Assembly (NCBI RefSeq): GCF_949628215.1
Contig: NC_134280.1
Span: 4,557,001-4,621,000, forward strand
From: Phalacrocorax aristotelis
Lineage: Eukaryota; Chordata; Aves; Suliformes; Phalacrocoracidae
Length of the DNA: 64,000 nt
Direction: 5' to 3'
The notes under the pieces were generated by a model. The model was not told where the DNA came from, ran no database searches, and was given only the letters and a program-made list of their open reading frames with translations. Positions 48,490 through 61,249 of the stretch are shown here, piece after piece (position 1 is the first letter of the stretch; every line of letters starts with the position of its first letter). A program made the position numbers and the translations under genes.

Positions 48490-48866
48490 AACATGGATTT
48501 ATTAGCAGGAAATCTTGTTCAAATAATTTTTTGGGATTCTTCAGTTATCCCTGCCAGGGTAGACAAGGGAAGTACTATGGATGGTATACAATAGCCCTAG
48601 ACTTCCAAAAGCAGGTTTGATAAGATCCTACACTGGAGATTACCAGCAAGGTACAGAGCCACTGCATAAATGATAACAAACTTTAATGAACTGATAACGG
48701 TCTGAAAACAGCGTTCACCGAATGGCTTAGAGATTGGCAGTCAGTACAGGATAGCGCTTTGGTCAGGTTAGGAACTTGTCTTGTCTCTAATCTATGTAAA
48801 AGAATTAAATCAGAATATCAAAGGTAACGTATCAAAATGTGCCGGGGACACAAAAGTTACAGGGGC
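48490..48866 (+). mobile_element. Ancient CR1-type LINE reverse-transcriptase fossil
   Basis: The DNA follows the order of the CR1 reverse-transcriptase region. A GGATTTATTAGCAGGAAATCTTG-type start (48495-48517) precedes TAGACAAGGGAAG (48561-48573). Next come a CTAGACTTCCAAAAGCAGGTTTGATAAG stretch (48597-48624) equivalent to the LDF-KAFD motif with a shifted frame, and an AGGAACTTGTCTTGT block. AAATGTGCCGGGGACACAAAAGTT (48836-48859) is the catalytic FADDTK box, here reading C-A-G-D-T-K, so one catalytic aspartate is lost. It is a dead, 5'- and 3'-truncated copy, much older than the fragment at 4226. Confidence 0.75.
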
Positions 48867-48879
48867 TCTAGCAACAACT

Positions 48880-51800
48880 GGATGATGCTGGTTATAAATG
48901 CAAGATCCAGATCACCAGCAAATGCAGCATCAGCACCGCCAGGAACGCGCTGCTGTGCTGGAGCACAGAGCCGAGGGAGCAAAGTAAACAGGTTTTTCTG
49001 ATGCTGTGGAAAATGTGAAAACATGCTGCATGTGGGCAGAGGGGTGGAAAGAAATGGTGGAGGGTGCTGCGCAAAGGGAAGAGGGAGACGTAGGTGCTGC
49101 TTGGAGAGAAGGAAAGAGCTCAGGGAGGAACTGGAATTCCAGGAAAAGGGAAGGAATAGGCAAGAGGATGCTGAGCTTTTTAATTCTTAGGAGATCAGAA
49201 GTTTACAGGAGACTAAAGTCTTCTGAAATTATAAAAAAAACCCACACCTTTTTTCTAGCCGAATTTAATAGCTAAGTGAGTAAGACCGCCTATCCCAGCA
49301 TGGCTACCTTATGCTTTTACTGTAACGGACAGATAACAAAGCTAAGCCTGTTTCCCTTGAACCCAAGCCCCATGTCGTTTTGAAGCATTGCCAGTCTTTC
49401 TGCCCCAAGGGTGACAGACCCATCCAGAATAGCTCAGTACAAACAGCAGACCAGGGACAGGACAAAGCCTCAGGGCTAGTTTCTGTGCTGCCACGGCTCA
49501 GGTCTGCCTTGGAGGACCTTAACAGCCCTCCTGATGTGTTGGGTTTTTTCTTTTTGGAAGCATCAAAGAGATTATGGCTCCTAAATCCCATTTACAAGAG
49601 TGTCTCCTAAGAAACACAACTCGCATTCACTTTCGGTGAGATCCTTGAAAATGGGGCTAGGACTCCTAAAACGTGCAGAGGTTTTAGAGACCTGGAAAAA
49701 GTGGAGATGTTAGCTGGGACCCTCGACCTCACTCCCAGTGGGATGTTTTTTATGTTCTCCAGGGACCAGGTCCATGAAAGAAAGATGGCAAAGAAAGCAA
49801 GAACAGGACTCTGAGGTCCAAAGGTTTGGCCCTTCACCTGACAGAAGGATATGTCCTCCAATAAATTTTGATGAAAAAATAAAATTAAATGAAAAAATTG
49901 CTAAGCAGGGCTGAATGGATCTGTTCCAGCATCTGAGGTTATTTAATTAAATACTTTTTAGTAGTCATTTTGTCCTTGATGGTAACTACACAGAATTTCA
50001 CCAGGTTTTTAAATAAAACATAGTATTAGTTAAGAAAGAGCTCTACTACTTTTCTCAGCTTTTACATCCATGTTACTTTAAACAATCTGTGCAGCACCAC
50101 AGCCAAACTCTGTTGGCTTTACTGCTGTACCTACTCCACTCAATGTACTATCTTTCAAACAGCAAGACCAAAAAGATTTGGCCTCATGAGCATTTATCAG
50201 AACCATGCAAAGATTAAAATTTCAGCTTACTATTATATATTTTTTACCAATTATTCTCCTCATTATCTTTATGCAAAGACCCTCACAAAAGAGCAACCTG
50301 ACATTGTGGTAGTCACTACGCTAACTTCAACTTTTGTAAAATAGTAGGACTAGACTAGGAATGAAAAACCCCAAGGATTTAAGCTATGGGTGTTTACAAT
50401 CCAACAGATGCCATGGGAAATGTCTTACAGCCCTCATTGACCAAAGCAGTCCTGTCCTGCCCCAGAGTGGCATTTTCAATTCCCCTTTGGGTCGCCAGCT
50501 CCCTGGTAAGGTTGAATTCAATCCTCTAAATTCAAGGGTACCTTTTTTTTTGAGACTTTTACAGGATTTTCTTAATTGTAGATCCTGGATATAAACCTGA
50601 AGTTTTCTGTGCCTCTTAGATACTGTATACAGATATTTTTTTTACCAGCTACATGCCCATGTTTTCCTCTCTGTCATAACTGTTTCTTCATCTGCCTGAA
50701 ACCAAGACATTTCTTTTTTTTGTTTCCAAGTTTCTCAGAGTTCCCTGCCCACCCAGTGCTGCCATCTTAGTTCCTGAATAAAACCTCAGTGTTTCTCAAC
50801 AGGGTGCAGAATTTCTTCCCCTAAACAATCTCTGCTAGCAGAGCCTCTTTTTGCAGGGGAAAAATATTTTTTAAAAAACCAAACAACAAAAGCTTCTATT
50901 CATCATAAAAGCAAGATGCTTCCCTAAATAGGAGAGGGTAGCTAGATATCAGAAATAATTGTAAACGTATCCATCTTCTGGGATTTCAGTGCACGTAACA
51001 AATTTAAGAGTCTCTTTCTCGATCTTGCATCACAGCGATCTACTTTGCCTGCTTCCCACTTTATACTTCACCCCGAGTATTTTTGTTTCACCAGCCTATT
51101 GGTCTTTGAAATTTCAAAATCACACAGGTTTATTTGTGACTTGTGTTCCTCTCCCCATGTTTGTGTTCAGATCTCTAATGACATTCTCCTTTGAGTTGCC
51201 TCAGAGGAACGGAAAAACCCGGGTTTTTTAAAATGTCGGCATTCTGAGGAAGAATCTGTATGCTAATTCACTCTCAACTTTGCTGGCAGAAAATTTAAAG
51301 GGAGATAGCTTTTAATACATGAAGACCAGTTAGCAGTCAGAAATCTTTATAACGTTACTGATTTCTTGGGAGCTTTTTTCCTCTCACCAGCCTTCAAAGC
51401 TGTTTCTTGATGTTAGGAGATCATTATAAGTTAATACTTGACTACCAAAAGTCCTGCTCCACCTTAAAACTTGTGCTGAATCTGTCAAACATCGATTTTG
51501 AATCAATGCCAATTGAGTATAAATAAAGTGTGATGTGGACACTCCAGCAAAGGATAGCCTGCAAATCAAAAGAACTGTTATCGCACAAGGAACGTGATAG
51601 ATTTTCTCCAATAATTCCCATTTTGATCACCTTTTCCGGAGAAGAACTTTAGTGACTCAATAGGAATAAGATATGAAGCAATCGTTGTTTCCGGCTGTTA
51701 AAGATGCTTGATATAAATGAAGGCTGAGCCTAATCCTTTCTAAAAAAGACCTAAACATTAACATTTCCGTAATTAGGATGAAAACTGAAGTAGTGGTTGC

Positions 51801-52530
51801 TTCTGTGTTGAAGAAAAAGATTATGCCAATTAAAAATGAAAGGTCTAAGAATAAACAGTAAATTCACGTAGAGCTATCCAATTCACAGCATAGTAGGCAT
51901 TATGTCAAATAAAACACTGAGTGAACCGAAGTATTAATGAACAGAAAAGATAGCCAGACATGTTTATATAGGCAGACAGGGCTGGAGGATATATCGACAA
52001 CACGGAGAGGTGTGTTGTAATAAACTTGAAGGGGGACAGACTTGTTGGGCCAAGTGTCCCTTTCCCATCCAGGAATTCCTCATGTCCTCATTACCCTTTC
52101 ACCTCTGGACAGCTGCAGTATTAAAATCTGGCTCGTGTCTTAAGGAAATTGAGTTTAATATCCTTAATTTAGTCCCCAGTCCACATGCATTCATACCACA
52201 AAACAATCATGCGATTTGGCTCGACGGACGGCGTCTGCTCAGGAAAGAGGCCCATCCGGGAATGGCAGGGCTGTTGCAAGGCAAGCCTAAGACCTCTATA
52301 AAGCACACGTAGCCTGTATAATGCATGTTCACACTTGAGAGCAACCATCTTATTTTCATGCCTTTGTTTTTCTGGTATCCTTTGCACATAGCATTTTAAT
52401 TACCGAAGCTGTCGGCATGCTCCTATATCATGAGAGCAGCCAAGCTGGCCAAGAATGAATGAAGCCGCTTGGGGTTTGTCATTTTTTTTCTTCACCTCTA
52501 AATGGAGGGTAGCCTCAATGAGGAGCAAGT
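48880..52530. other. Non-coding, no gene seen
   Basis: GC-balanced at 48890-49860, AT-rich later. Overlapping frames at 48892-49275 and 49304-49610 on both strands argue against coding. A repeat-free block at 51360-51960 could hold regulatory sequence, but no motif stands out. A single GGGCCTGATTC word at 52536-52546 resembles one end of the foldback at 38190. Confidence 0.3.
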
Positions 52531-52549
52531 TAAGGGCCTGATTCGGTGC

Positions 52550-55500
52550 GGCTCGGTCCTCTCTGGAGCACGGATGAGGGCTGCAGGGTTAGGTGCTGCA
52601 TCAGTAGATTACATAGCAGAGAAAATATTAGTGGCGTGTTTTGGTCCTGGGGACTGATATGCAACGCTCTGAAGGTGAAAGTCAACTGCTCAATAATCTG
52701 GAGTCAGAAAGGGACAGAGCTGTTGTGGCGGTGGAAAAAAATGTGAGGGGGATAAAAATTCATGACCAAAAAGGCTTTGTATTTTAGTAAATCATTTTAA
52801 CTAACTGATTACATCATATATCCAGCCAGGCTTCTGATATGAAAGCTTCAGGAATTGGTGGGCAGGCATGTAAAAGGCACTTGTTCTCTTCATCTGGAAA
52901 ACACCTCTGTTGCGTGCTTTCCAATGCTGTGTTTTTTTCTCTGTATCTTTCTTTAAGAATAGTGTTTATGTCTTTGTGATGATCATCATCTACTCCATTT
53001 GCTTACCAACGTAAGGAGCATAAAATAGTATGGAGACACTCGAAGAGTATTAGTAGAAATGTCAATGTCCTGGGTGCATTTTAGGGTGGAAAGAAGGGTG
53101 TAAGATGGAGGATAAGTCTGTCAGCTCGAGGCAGAAGCAGCTGATTTGTAAATAACAAAATTGTAGGATTTATTCTTTTTGATGCGCTGCACTTTTATTA
53201 AAAGAAAATCCCCTGGAAACCTCTGTAAATGGCATGAAACATATAATTAGACTTAGCTTTTCTCACTCTCTGCTTATTTAAATGCTCAGTAACTTCAGCG
53301 GTGATTCAGTAAAAACTGATTTTATAGAAACATCTGACAATGAGAACAAATATTTGCAGTGTTTTCAGTGTCTGCTCTGTATTTCTTCTTGCTCACCACG
53401 AGGCACGAGGGAGAGCTTGTCTGCCTTGTGTAGATCAGCACCACTTTCTCCACTACTCACACCTCTAACCCTGTCCACTTTCCAACAAAAAATACCAGGC
53501 GTGGCTTTTCACACCTTGATTCTTACTTCCAAAATGGTACCCCCCCGAATTCCAGACGCAGACCTCACTGATAGCTCCTATCCTCCCCAAAAATGAGTGC
53601 CACCACCAGGCAGGCTTTGGCATAGGCAAAGACACCAGTGCCAGGCACAGCTGGTGCGTGGATGGTGGCACAGGAGCTAACCCAGGCACTCACCTGCCCC
53701 AGTAGCAGATATCCAAGGCTGTGCCGTGGTTGGGTTTGTTTAGTTTTGCCGGGGCTCCACCACGTCTGCCCTTTCCCTGCTTTCTAGGGAAAGAGGTCTT
53801 GCATGTAGAGAGCCACCCCAACAGAGTCCTTGGTACTGGTGAGTTATAAAGTCATCCAGGGTTGACTTCACTGCCCTGAACCTCCCCACCAGCTCCCGCG
53901 GCCATCAAAGCAACCTGTGTAGCAAACCCTGGGTTATCTCACTGATTTTGCTTTCACGTTCAGCCACGTTCAGTCTGGTTTATGCTCCTGCAAAGACAAG
54001 TGATAGGTAGGAGGGTGCCATCAGGATGACTGCCACCAAGTCCGGCCTCTCCACCCAGGACCAGCCACCCCAGCGCCGAGTGCAGGAGTTGTAATGTCCC
54101 GTTCCCTGCCCCAATTATCCTGGTATCTTGTGGGGAGCGTGGTGGGCCTGTTCCCACCTCTGTTGGCTTCAGCGGCATCTGCTGCCCATGCCACATACGA
54201 AATTAAAGGACAAACAATGAATATCACTCTCCTAATATGTGCAGTGTGCTGGATCCATGCAAATGTCTTTACTTTTGCATGACACGGCTCAGCCAAGTTA
54301 TGGCACGGGGATGGAGACCCAGAGTTACAATTCTTGACTCCTGGGAGCCAAGGACGTCAATGCTCACAGCAAGCCAGCCCAGGCTGCCAAGATTATTCTA
54401 AAGACCATTTTGCATCTTCCCTAGCCCAGAATTTGGGAAATCACACCCATTCATAACCTTCTTGTGGTAGGCCCATTGGCAGGTGGAGCCACTGGGTGAA
54501 CACCAAACAATATTGCCATATTCTGCCTCATGCATTTTTTTGCACCCATTTCCAACCTGTCAGAACAGAGGAAAAGAATACAGCCAATATAGTTGCTTCT
54601 GAATTAAAAAAAAAAAGATAAAAATAGCCATTTTTAGAGGGTTTCAGGTTGAAGGTTGCTTGTCAGAATCCAAGAAGAGAGCAGCAGTTGTTCTGACACT
54701 GCGGTTTTCACATCCTTGTCAGAGATTTGAAGCAGGATAGCTGATGTGTGTTAAAAAAGTATGGTAAGATTTAAAATAGTTTAGATGCTGCCTGGAGCAA
54801 GTTTTAAGCGATATAGTAAGAAGCATTGGTAGGAGTGTACATGCACCTAACACCATCCATATGGGGAAATGACTTGTTCAAATGCCGGTACCTTTTATGT
54901 GACGTTGACCTGGAACACCACAGAGCAAATGACCCAGAGAGGTGTCGGGAAATTTCCCAAGAAACATTTTTAAAACATAAATTGGGAAGTGAGAACCTGG
55001 AGAAAACTTTCATGGCAAGGAAAAAAAAAAAATCTTTCCTGTTTTTGACAGCTCTAATAACCCGGAGTCTAAGATTTGGGCTTGGAAAGGGGCCAGTTGG
55101 CCAAGCCTCCATCCACAGATGAGCTGGAGATGATGCTGATCGTCGGAGGGAAGGAAACAGAAGAACTGGCAGGTCCGATGCCACCCCTGACGAAGGGGAT
55201 GTCTGCCAGTTCGTGGGTAAATCTGCAGTTTAGGTGTGCAGGGGTCGCTGGGACGTGTGCCTCTGCTTCTTTTGGTATCTAATACGGTCAGCAGCCACTC
55301 ACATAACGGCAGCAATTTTCTACATATTGGGTAATTCTGTAAACATGGAATTTCTTTGAAAACTGTGCTACAATATCTAATTGTTTCAAATCACTTGGGC
55401 TTTTCTAAATGTCTTTGTCACCCTTGTGTTTCTGTAGATTTTAAAATATACAGATAATCTCCTGAAGTCACAGAGGGAAGAAAATATTTTCCCCGCGGCG

Positions 55501-57520
55501 GTGATAAGAACTAGTTGGGGCAATCGATCGAGACTGAAATTTTTGGATGCCCATCAAACTGTCAGCTTTGCACACAGATTCCCTGCCAGTACCTTCACCT
55601 CTACTAGCTTAATCGGTAGTCAGGGGGAAAAATAGTGAGGCACTAAGGAAGCCAGGGAAAAGTAAATTTGATCTAGTCCCAAATAGGTAGACCAAGGGCT
55701 ACTCTGTAAATGTATAATTGATATTCATCTTTCAGTCTGGTCAAAACAGCAAAAAATCTCCATTTTCCAGGTTAATAAATCCATCAAAAAGTTGTCCATC
55801 AGCCTCACGAAGGCACAAAATCGCCCGAGGGGCTTTGGCTGATGCTCTCAGCACTGGATGCCGCCACCCCGGCACTGCTGCTGCCCCTCCTGCCCACGGC
55901 GAGGGGTGACCCCTACCCCAAAAGGGATCTCTCCCTTTGCAAAGAAGCGTGAGTGTGTCTCAAGGATGTTTGCTTTCTCTCTTACTTTCAGAACCAAAAA
56001 GCAGAACTTTAACCCCAGTTCCCACCTCGTCCCTTTGCAGAGAGGTTGCTGCCGTTGCCACCACCCTCATGGCCAAAGCAATGGCAGGTCTGGGCACCAG
56101 GCTCAGAGCTGGGCCCTCCGTGCTGCAAGCATTGCTCAAGTTTGCCACTTTTGCTATTACAAATTCAACCCCCCCACCTCAGGAAAAAAAAATCTGTTAT
56201 CACTGAGCATATGCAACTGCTAAACATCCTATTCAATATAACTTCAGCCTGTTCTGAGAACTACATTTCACAGTTTCTTTATACAGTATCTGTCTGTCAG
56301 ATATTGCCCACTAGGTTACCATAGTCTATATAATATACTTCCACCATGAAAAAAAAAAAAAAGTATCTTTTGGGCGTATTTTTTACTACCTGGTATGGAA
56401 AAAAAAAAAAAATAGAGATTAAAAGTTTTAATTTTACGTTTCACAAACTAAGCAAGTTTAAACACTACCGTGCAAGTTTAAACTCTACCACGTATTTGTG
56501 CCTCCATTTTGGTGTAATTTCTTTAATCTGCTAAACATAAATAGTACTGCATCTATTTAAGGTATTTTTAGAGCACCTCTCGCCTTGGTTCCTCAGTATG
56601 ACAAGGAGCAAATAGCCCAGACTGTTTGCGCTCCCCTGTACATTTAAATGTGCCATGAAATAAAATTTCTCAAAAGCCTTTATTTCTTAAGAAATCAAAT
56701 TCAGACCTGGCATAAGCGAAGGCAACTCCTTGGGTCCCAGTCGGGCAGTGCTACTATAGTAATTAACCAGTGGTCAGGGGCAGTGGAGCAGAGGCTAGTC
56801 CTTTAATTGCTCTCTATATATTTATTTTTATACCTTTCTGGTCATGGTTTTGTCCAGCTGCCCCTTCCTCCTTTCTGTTCCCCATGTGGCTGAGCTGTGC
56901 TCATACCAACCCAGCTCCGAGCGGGGTTGCACAACAAGCACCATTACTTGCACCTATTTGCTGACCAGCTTATAACTGATCTGCAGACTGTGGTGTTCCT
57001 TTATCGCCACCAGCTACGAGCAAGGCGGGGAGGGGGGTGAGTGGGTCTTGAGAACTATGACTTCGGCATATTAAAACATAACAAGAAAATACTGGTGTTG
57101 TCTCACTGGGAGACCACGGTAAAAATGAATATAAAAAGTTCTTGATATTTTAAACACCTCAAATTGAAACAACCTTTGGTCTTCTCACTAAGTGTCATTT
57201 GAATAAGAAGGGAACACTGTGTATCTGAGATATCTCTTTATGGTTTCCTAGCTTAACCCCACACGGTTTTAAGTAACGTGTACTTATTGCAGGGGACCTT
57301 AACACTGTACTTAAGAAAACGAGGCCTAAACGTGCTCCTACCCAGAAGATTCACGGTCTTACTAATGCATATATGCCACGCATAGATTATTAAGAGCTTC
57401 ATAACTAGATAGAAACTTACATTTCAATAAACCTACTTCTACAACTGCAAAGAAAAAGACGTTTGCATTAGGATGTTACTTCGTGTCTTTGTCCTGGGAG
57501 AATGCAACTAAAGAAACCAC
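52550..57520. other. Non-coding with poly-A tracts and a 20-base duplication
   Basis: Mixed composition. A runs lie at 56349-56362 and 56399-56412. Frames at 53282-53596, 54021-54296 and 54804-55184 have no recognised domain, and some are opened by homopolymers. No promoter, RNA gene or known retroposon was found here. Confidence 0.3.
56452..56491. repeat. Tandem duplication of a 20-base unit
   Basis: Two adjacent copies, GCAAGTTTAAACACTACCGT at 56452-56471 and GCAAGTTTAAACTCTACCAC at 56472-56491, differ at three positions. This is a simple local duplication next to two A runs. Confidence 0.85.
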
Positions 57521-57529
57521 ATTTAAAAT

Positions 57530-57740
57530 CAGACATTAGATATGCAAATATGTGTTCAGATCAGAGATACGAAAATTATTCAAATGATTAATTATTCATC
57601 ATAAAAATGTCAATTAATAATTCTGAAGCATAATAGGCATCTTTCTAATGCATCTTTATTTTTCAAGCCTAAATACTGTTGAATCTGTGTTCAATTGCAT
57701 TCTAACAAGTTTTTAAAAATTCAACAAAGTAAACAACCAA
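57530..57740. promoter_or_regulatory. Candidate ultraconserved-type element (POU/homeodomain rich)
   Basis: A perfect octamer ATGCAAAT at 57542-57549 is followed by an unusually dense run of homeodomain cores: ATTATTCAAATGATTAATTATTCATC (about 57575-57600), TCAATTAATAATTC (57610-57623), GCATAATAGG and CTAATGCATC. It contains no repeats or homopolymers over 7 bases. In bird and mammal genomes such blocks near developmental genes are often deeply conserved, but that is unmeasured here. Confidence 0.42.
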
Positions 57741-57849
57741 CTATAAACAAAAGTGAGCAGTGACTTTTAATCACTGCCAACTGAGCCAAGAAATGCGTCT
57801 GAACTTCAGCATCCATCCCAGAAGAGGAGGAAAGCCATCTACATCCCAT

Positions 57850-57970
57850 GGTGCGGGACAGCGGACTGGGGATGCTCGCCCGCCGACCTGCCGCCACCTC
57901 TCCCAGCCGCCTGAGCCACTCGCTCCGCTCCCTCGGTGCGAGGAGTGGGTTTGGGACCTCGGGTGTTGTT
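57850..57970. promoter_or_regulatory. Small CpG-rich patch
   Basis: About 14 CpGs in 120 bases, between a TAAT-rich element on the left and mixed sequence on the right. No TATA box or clear donor is adjacent. It may be a minor CpG island or an enhancer-associated GC patch. Confidence 0.3.
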
Positions 57971-57979
57971 CTCCTACCA

Positions 57980-60800
57980 TGGACAGACGGATGTGCGTTG
58001 CGGACAGGAGCTGAGCAGCTCTAGGCTGTCAGAAGCGACTTTATAAATGACAAAATTAACAAAAACATGAGGGAGATTCACTTTTAACGTGCAGGGACTC
58101 GCACGAGATTAAATATTACAGTGATCTCCTTGTTACAAATGCCCAGGGATAGATAAATTAAAGCCAGACAATCTTTTCCCTTGCCTTTGGCTCGTATCCT
58201 ATCCCTACATGGGTTTTCCGCAGAGGAACTTGAAAACTTTGAGAATGTTGATTCAAAAGGTTTCTTCCCAAATACCTCACCAGCGGGTGGGGGGAGAGTC
58301 TTTCCCTGACCCTTTCTTCCTCTCTTCCGTGCCCTCTCCTCCATGTGGAAATGGGAAAAAAAAAAAAGGCTTTGCTCTCTAAACCTTGGTTTATAAGGAC
58401 ACCTGTATTGAACAAAAGTATCCCACAGCATCTTTGAGTGAGGAAAGTCCCATGTGGCCCTGAAAAACTAATTATTCCAGTCTCTCCTCTCTTCTACCAC
58501 CACAGGTGACTGCAGAAAAAAATCCCCCCACCCCCAGCATTTTGGCTTTCTTTGGTTTGGGTTTGGGTTCTTTGCAACCTCCCAGTTTTTTCCCAAGGTG
58601 AGGGCAGCTTCTGCACCCCAGAGACCTGTGCATGAGAAGCAGCTGGCACCCACGGGGAGCCCCGAGCTTGCAGCAGCCGCTGCCCCGGCGGAACAGGGCT
58701 GTAGGGAAGGATGCTGTCCCCGGGCTCGGCTGCAAGTGGGCACATCTCGCCTGGGTCCCCTACACGGGGATGTTTAATCCCTAATGTAGGAAGGGTTCCA
58801 CACTTTGGGGAAAACATTGGAGAGTCCTGGCTGTGAAGGACCCAAAGTAAAAGCCTCAGAGCAGCTAATGTGTTCCTAGAGGTGTTAAACCTCCATCTCC
58901 ACCAGCCTCTAAAACATATTAGTCGAAACCTATCAGCTAGAGCATTTTTGCTGCTATCCCCCTGAGTTTCCTCCTTCCACATGGGCAGGAGATGCGTTCC
59001 CTGTTACTCATCCTGCGCAGAGCAAAAAGCAAACATGCCGAACTAAACAAGGCCGTGAATCATCGCACCAGTCTATGTCACCAGGTCCCCGCAAAGCCAC
59101 GACGGCAGCAGGTCTCAGCAGAAGGCTGAGGTCCTCCAGGGCCTGTGCCCTGCTGCCCTCCTTGGCAGCTGGTCCCCTCCGCTGCCCATCATGTCTGGGG
59201 GGGTCTCAAAGGGTCTCAGGGCATCTCTCTCCCTGCACAGCCTCTTTCTCATGAGAATCAGCCCCTGGCTGCAGAGTTTGCCCGCGGCTGGCCCTACAGC
59301 CCCACTTGGGGATGGGGGAGAGAAGGGGTTGTCTCCATGGGGTGTATCTCCACCACGATGGATTCAGTGGACAAAGGGAAGCCTACTGAGGAGGAGGAGG
59401 AGGCAGGCGGCATCGCCGTGGCATCGCAGGGGCAGGTTTGCATCAGGACCTCCCGGCCGCCCCCATCTCACCTCTCTGCATTTCCACACAGGAAAACTTG
59501 AGGAAAAGAGGGAAAACCTGCACCCAGAGAAGTGCCCCAGAAGCCATGTCCAAGGCATAGCACCAGGTGCCTTACGCAAAGAGGGAGCTGGGGTTTGTGA
59601 GGGTATTTTAGGTCTGTGTGTTTTTAAACTGATGGGGTAGAGGGGATCATGTCTGCAAAAGTTTAAATTAAAGCAAGGTATAGGCTCTGCATGGGGATGC
59701 TGACCCTGAGGGGGCTGGGAGCCAGGCTGCCTGCACCACCCCAATAAAGGCAGGATCTATAGGCTGTCATTATTTCCATCTCCTAAAGAAGCTGCACGCC
59801 CGTTATTAGTACAGAGCAGGGCAGGAAATCATCGCCTGGATTAAGGTTAAAATCCATCTCAGAAGGGTTTAGCTGATTGCTAAATGTTTATGTTCAGCGT
59901 CCAAAAATTAAAAAAAAAAAATAAATACCACCCCCACGTCCCACGTTAAAATAACATGTAATAGGGTTGGGTGTTATGCTGCTCCTGCGAAGATCAGAGC
60001 AGTTTATCGCTCCGATGCAAGCCCTGCTGAGGCACTTCAGAGCTGGAGAAACTGTGAGATTGAGGGCTGAGAGAACAGTCTGCAAAATTATGAATAGGGA
60101 TTATCTGGCAATACCGACATGTTCCTTAAAGCCCTTGAGCATCATCACACGGTCTGAGGGTTTGTTTTTTAGTGTAGCTGCAGACATATATTTTAATGCT
60201 GTAACATTGACGGTACTCCTGCCTATTGCAGGTGAGGCTGCAGTTTCTCTTAATCTCTGGTTCATCCTCTCGTTCTGTAATCTGGAAACGCATGAACGAT
60301 ATGTAAGGCATTCGTAATGGGATTAATTTATATTGAGAACTTGTTGTTTGTTGTTTTTTCCCTTTTTCTCATATAGAACGTGGGCGACTGGAAATCGAGC
60401 GAGTCAGTAATTAGCATTCACTTTTTTCTTTTTCTTTCTTTTTATCATATGCATCTAAATTCAGTTTAGCTCTTCAAGGAATTGCCAGACTGCCCTTGAT
60501 TTATAGGCAGTGTCTTCTGGATCTGAGAGGATCTAATTCAAATTAATAATACTCGAATCTGATTTCAGGATATTTGCACTGTGCTATATATTTCATTAAG
60601 ATATCATCACTCTGCGCGCATGATGTGTCTCTGTATCTACAGGTATATTTAGGCACAGGCAAGAAAGTCCTGCAAGCAAATAATGTTGGTGCAAATAGTG
60701 GCAATAAAACTTTTAGCAAAGACAAGCGAACTCGTAGCAGAAAAAAAAAATATAAATAAAGGTAATAACTTAAAAAATTAGAGAACCTTGTTCCCACCTT
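57980..60800. other. Non-coding, possible terminal exon only
   Basis: GC-rich at 58480-59740 with overlapping frames on both strands. A good acceptor (pyrimidine tract, then CACAG at about 59492) precedes a segment ending at an AATAAA signal at 59743-59748, which could be a terminal exon but lacks support. (GAG)n lies at 59388-59403. The rest is AT-rich and repeat-free. Confidence 0.28.
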
Positions 60801-60814
60801 TGCATAATTACGGG

Positions 60815-61190
60815 TTTCGGCGGCAGCAGACGGCCAGGTCTGCAGGCAGATCTGCTTTGAGCCGCTCCGTGGCTGGCAGCCCTAGCGCACCCGGGAGAAG
60901 GGCCCCGCGGGCACCCCGCGCAGGCAGCGCGCAGGCAGCGCGCAGGCAGGGCGCACCCTGCGTCCCCCCCTCCCCGTGCTCCTGCCTGCCTCACACGGAC
61001 CTGCAGATCGGGGTTAGGGAGGGGGACACCCGGAGGGGGAGGATTTGGTGGCTGTTTGTGTGTGTGTGTGTATGTGTGTGTCCCAGACGGACGGGGGGGT
61101 CTGGGGTCCCCCCGCAAGGCTGCGCCCTGCCCCGGAGCCCCCCCCTCAAGCCCTGCATCACGCGGGGGCACCCACTCACGTCTAACTGGC
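60815..61190. promoter_or_regulatory. CpG island
   Basis: High GC and many CpGs over about 375 bases. It includes a threefold 11-base tandem unit (GCGCAGGCAGC) at 60918-60950 and a (GT)n microsatellite at about 61056-61080. It ends near a 22-base A run followed by a G run at 61216-61245. It may be an outlying promoter or shore of the island at 62650. The proline-rich minus-strand frame of 202 codons is a product of composition. Confidence 0.5.
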
Positions 61191-61215
61191 AGGGCAGATT
61201 TCACTAACAGATGAC

Positions 61216-61245
61216 AAAAAAAAAAAAAAAAAAAAAAGGGGGGGG
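61216..61245. repeat. A run followed by G run
   Basis: Twenty-two A bases directly followed by eight G bases. It is likely unstable in length and a weak spot for sequencing accuracy. Confidence 0.9.
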
Positions 61246-61249
61246 AAAA

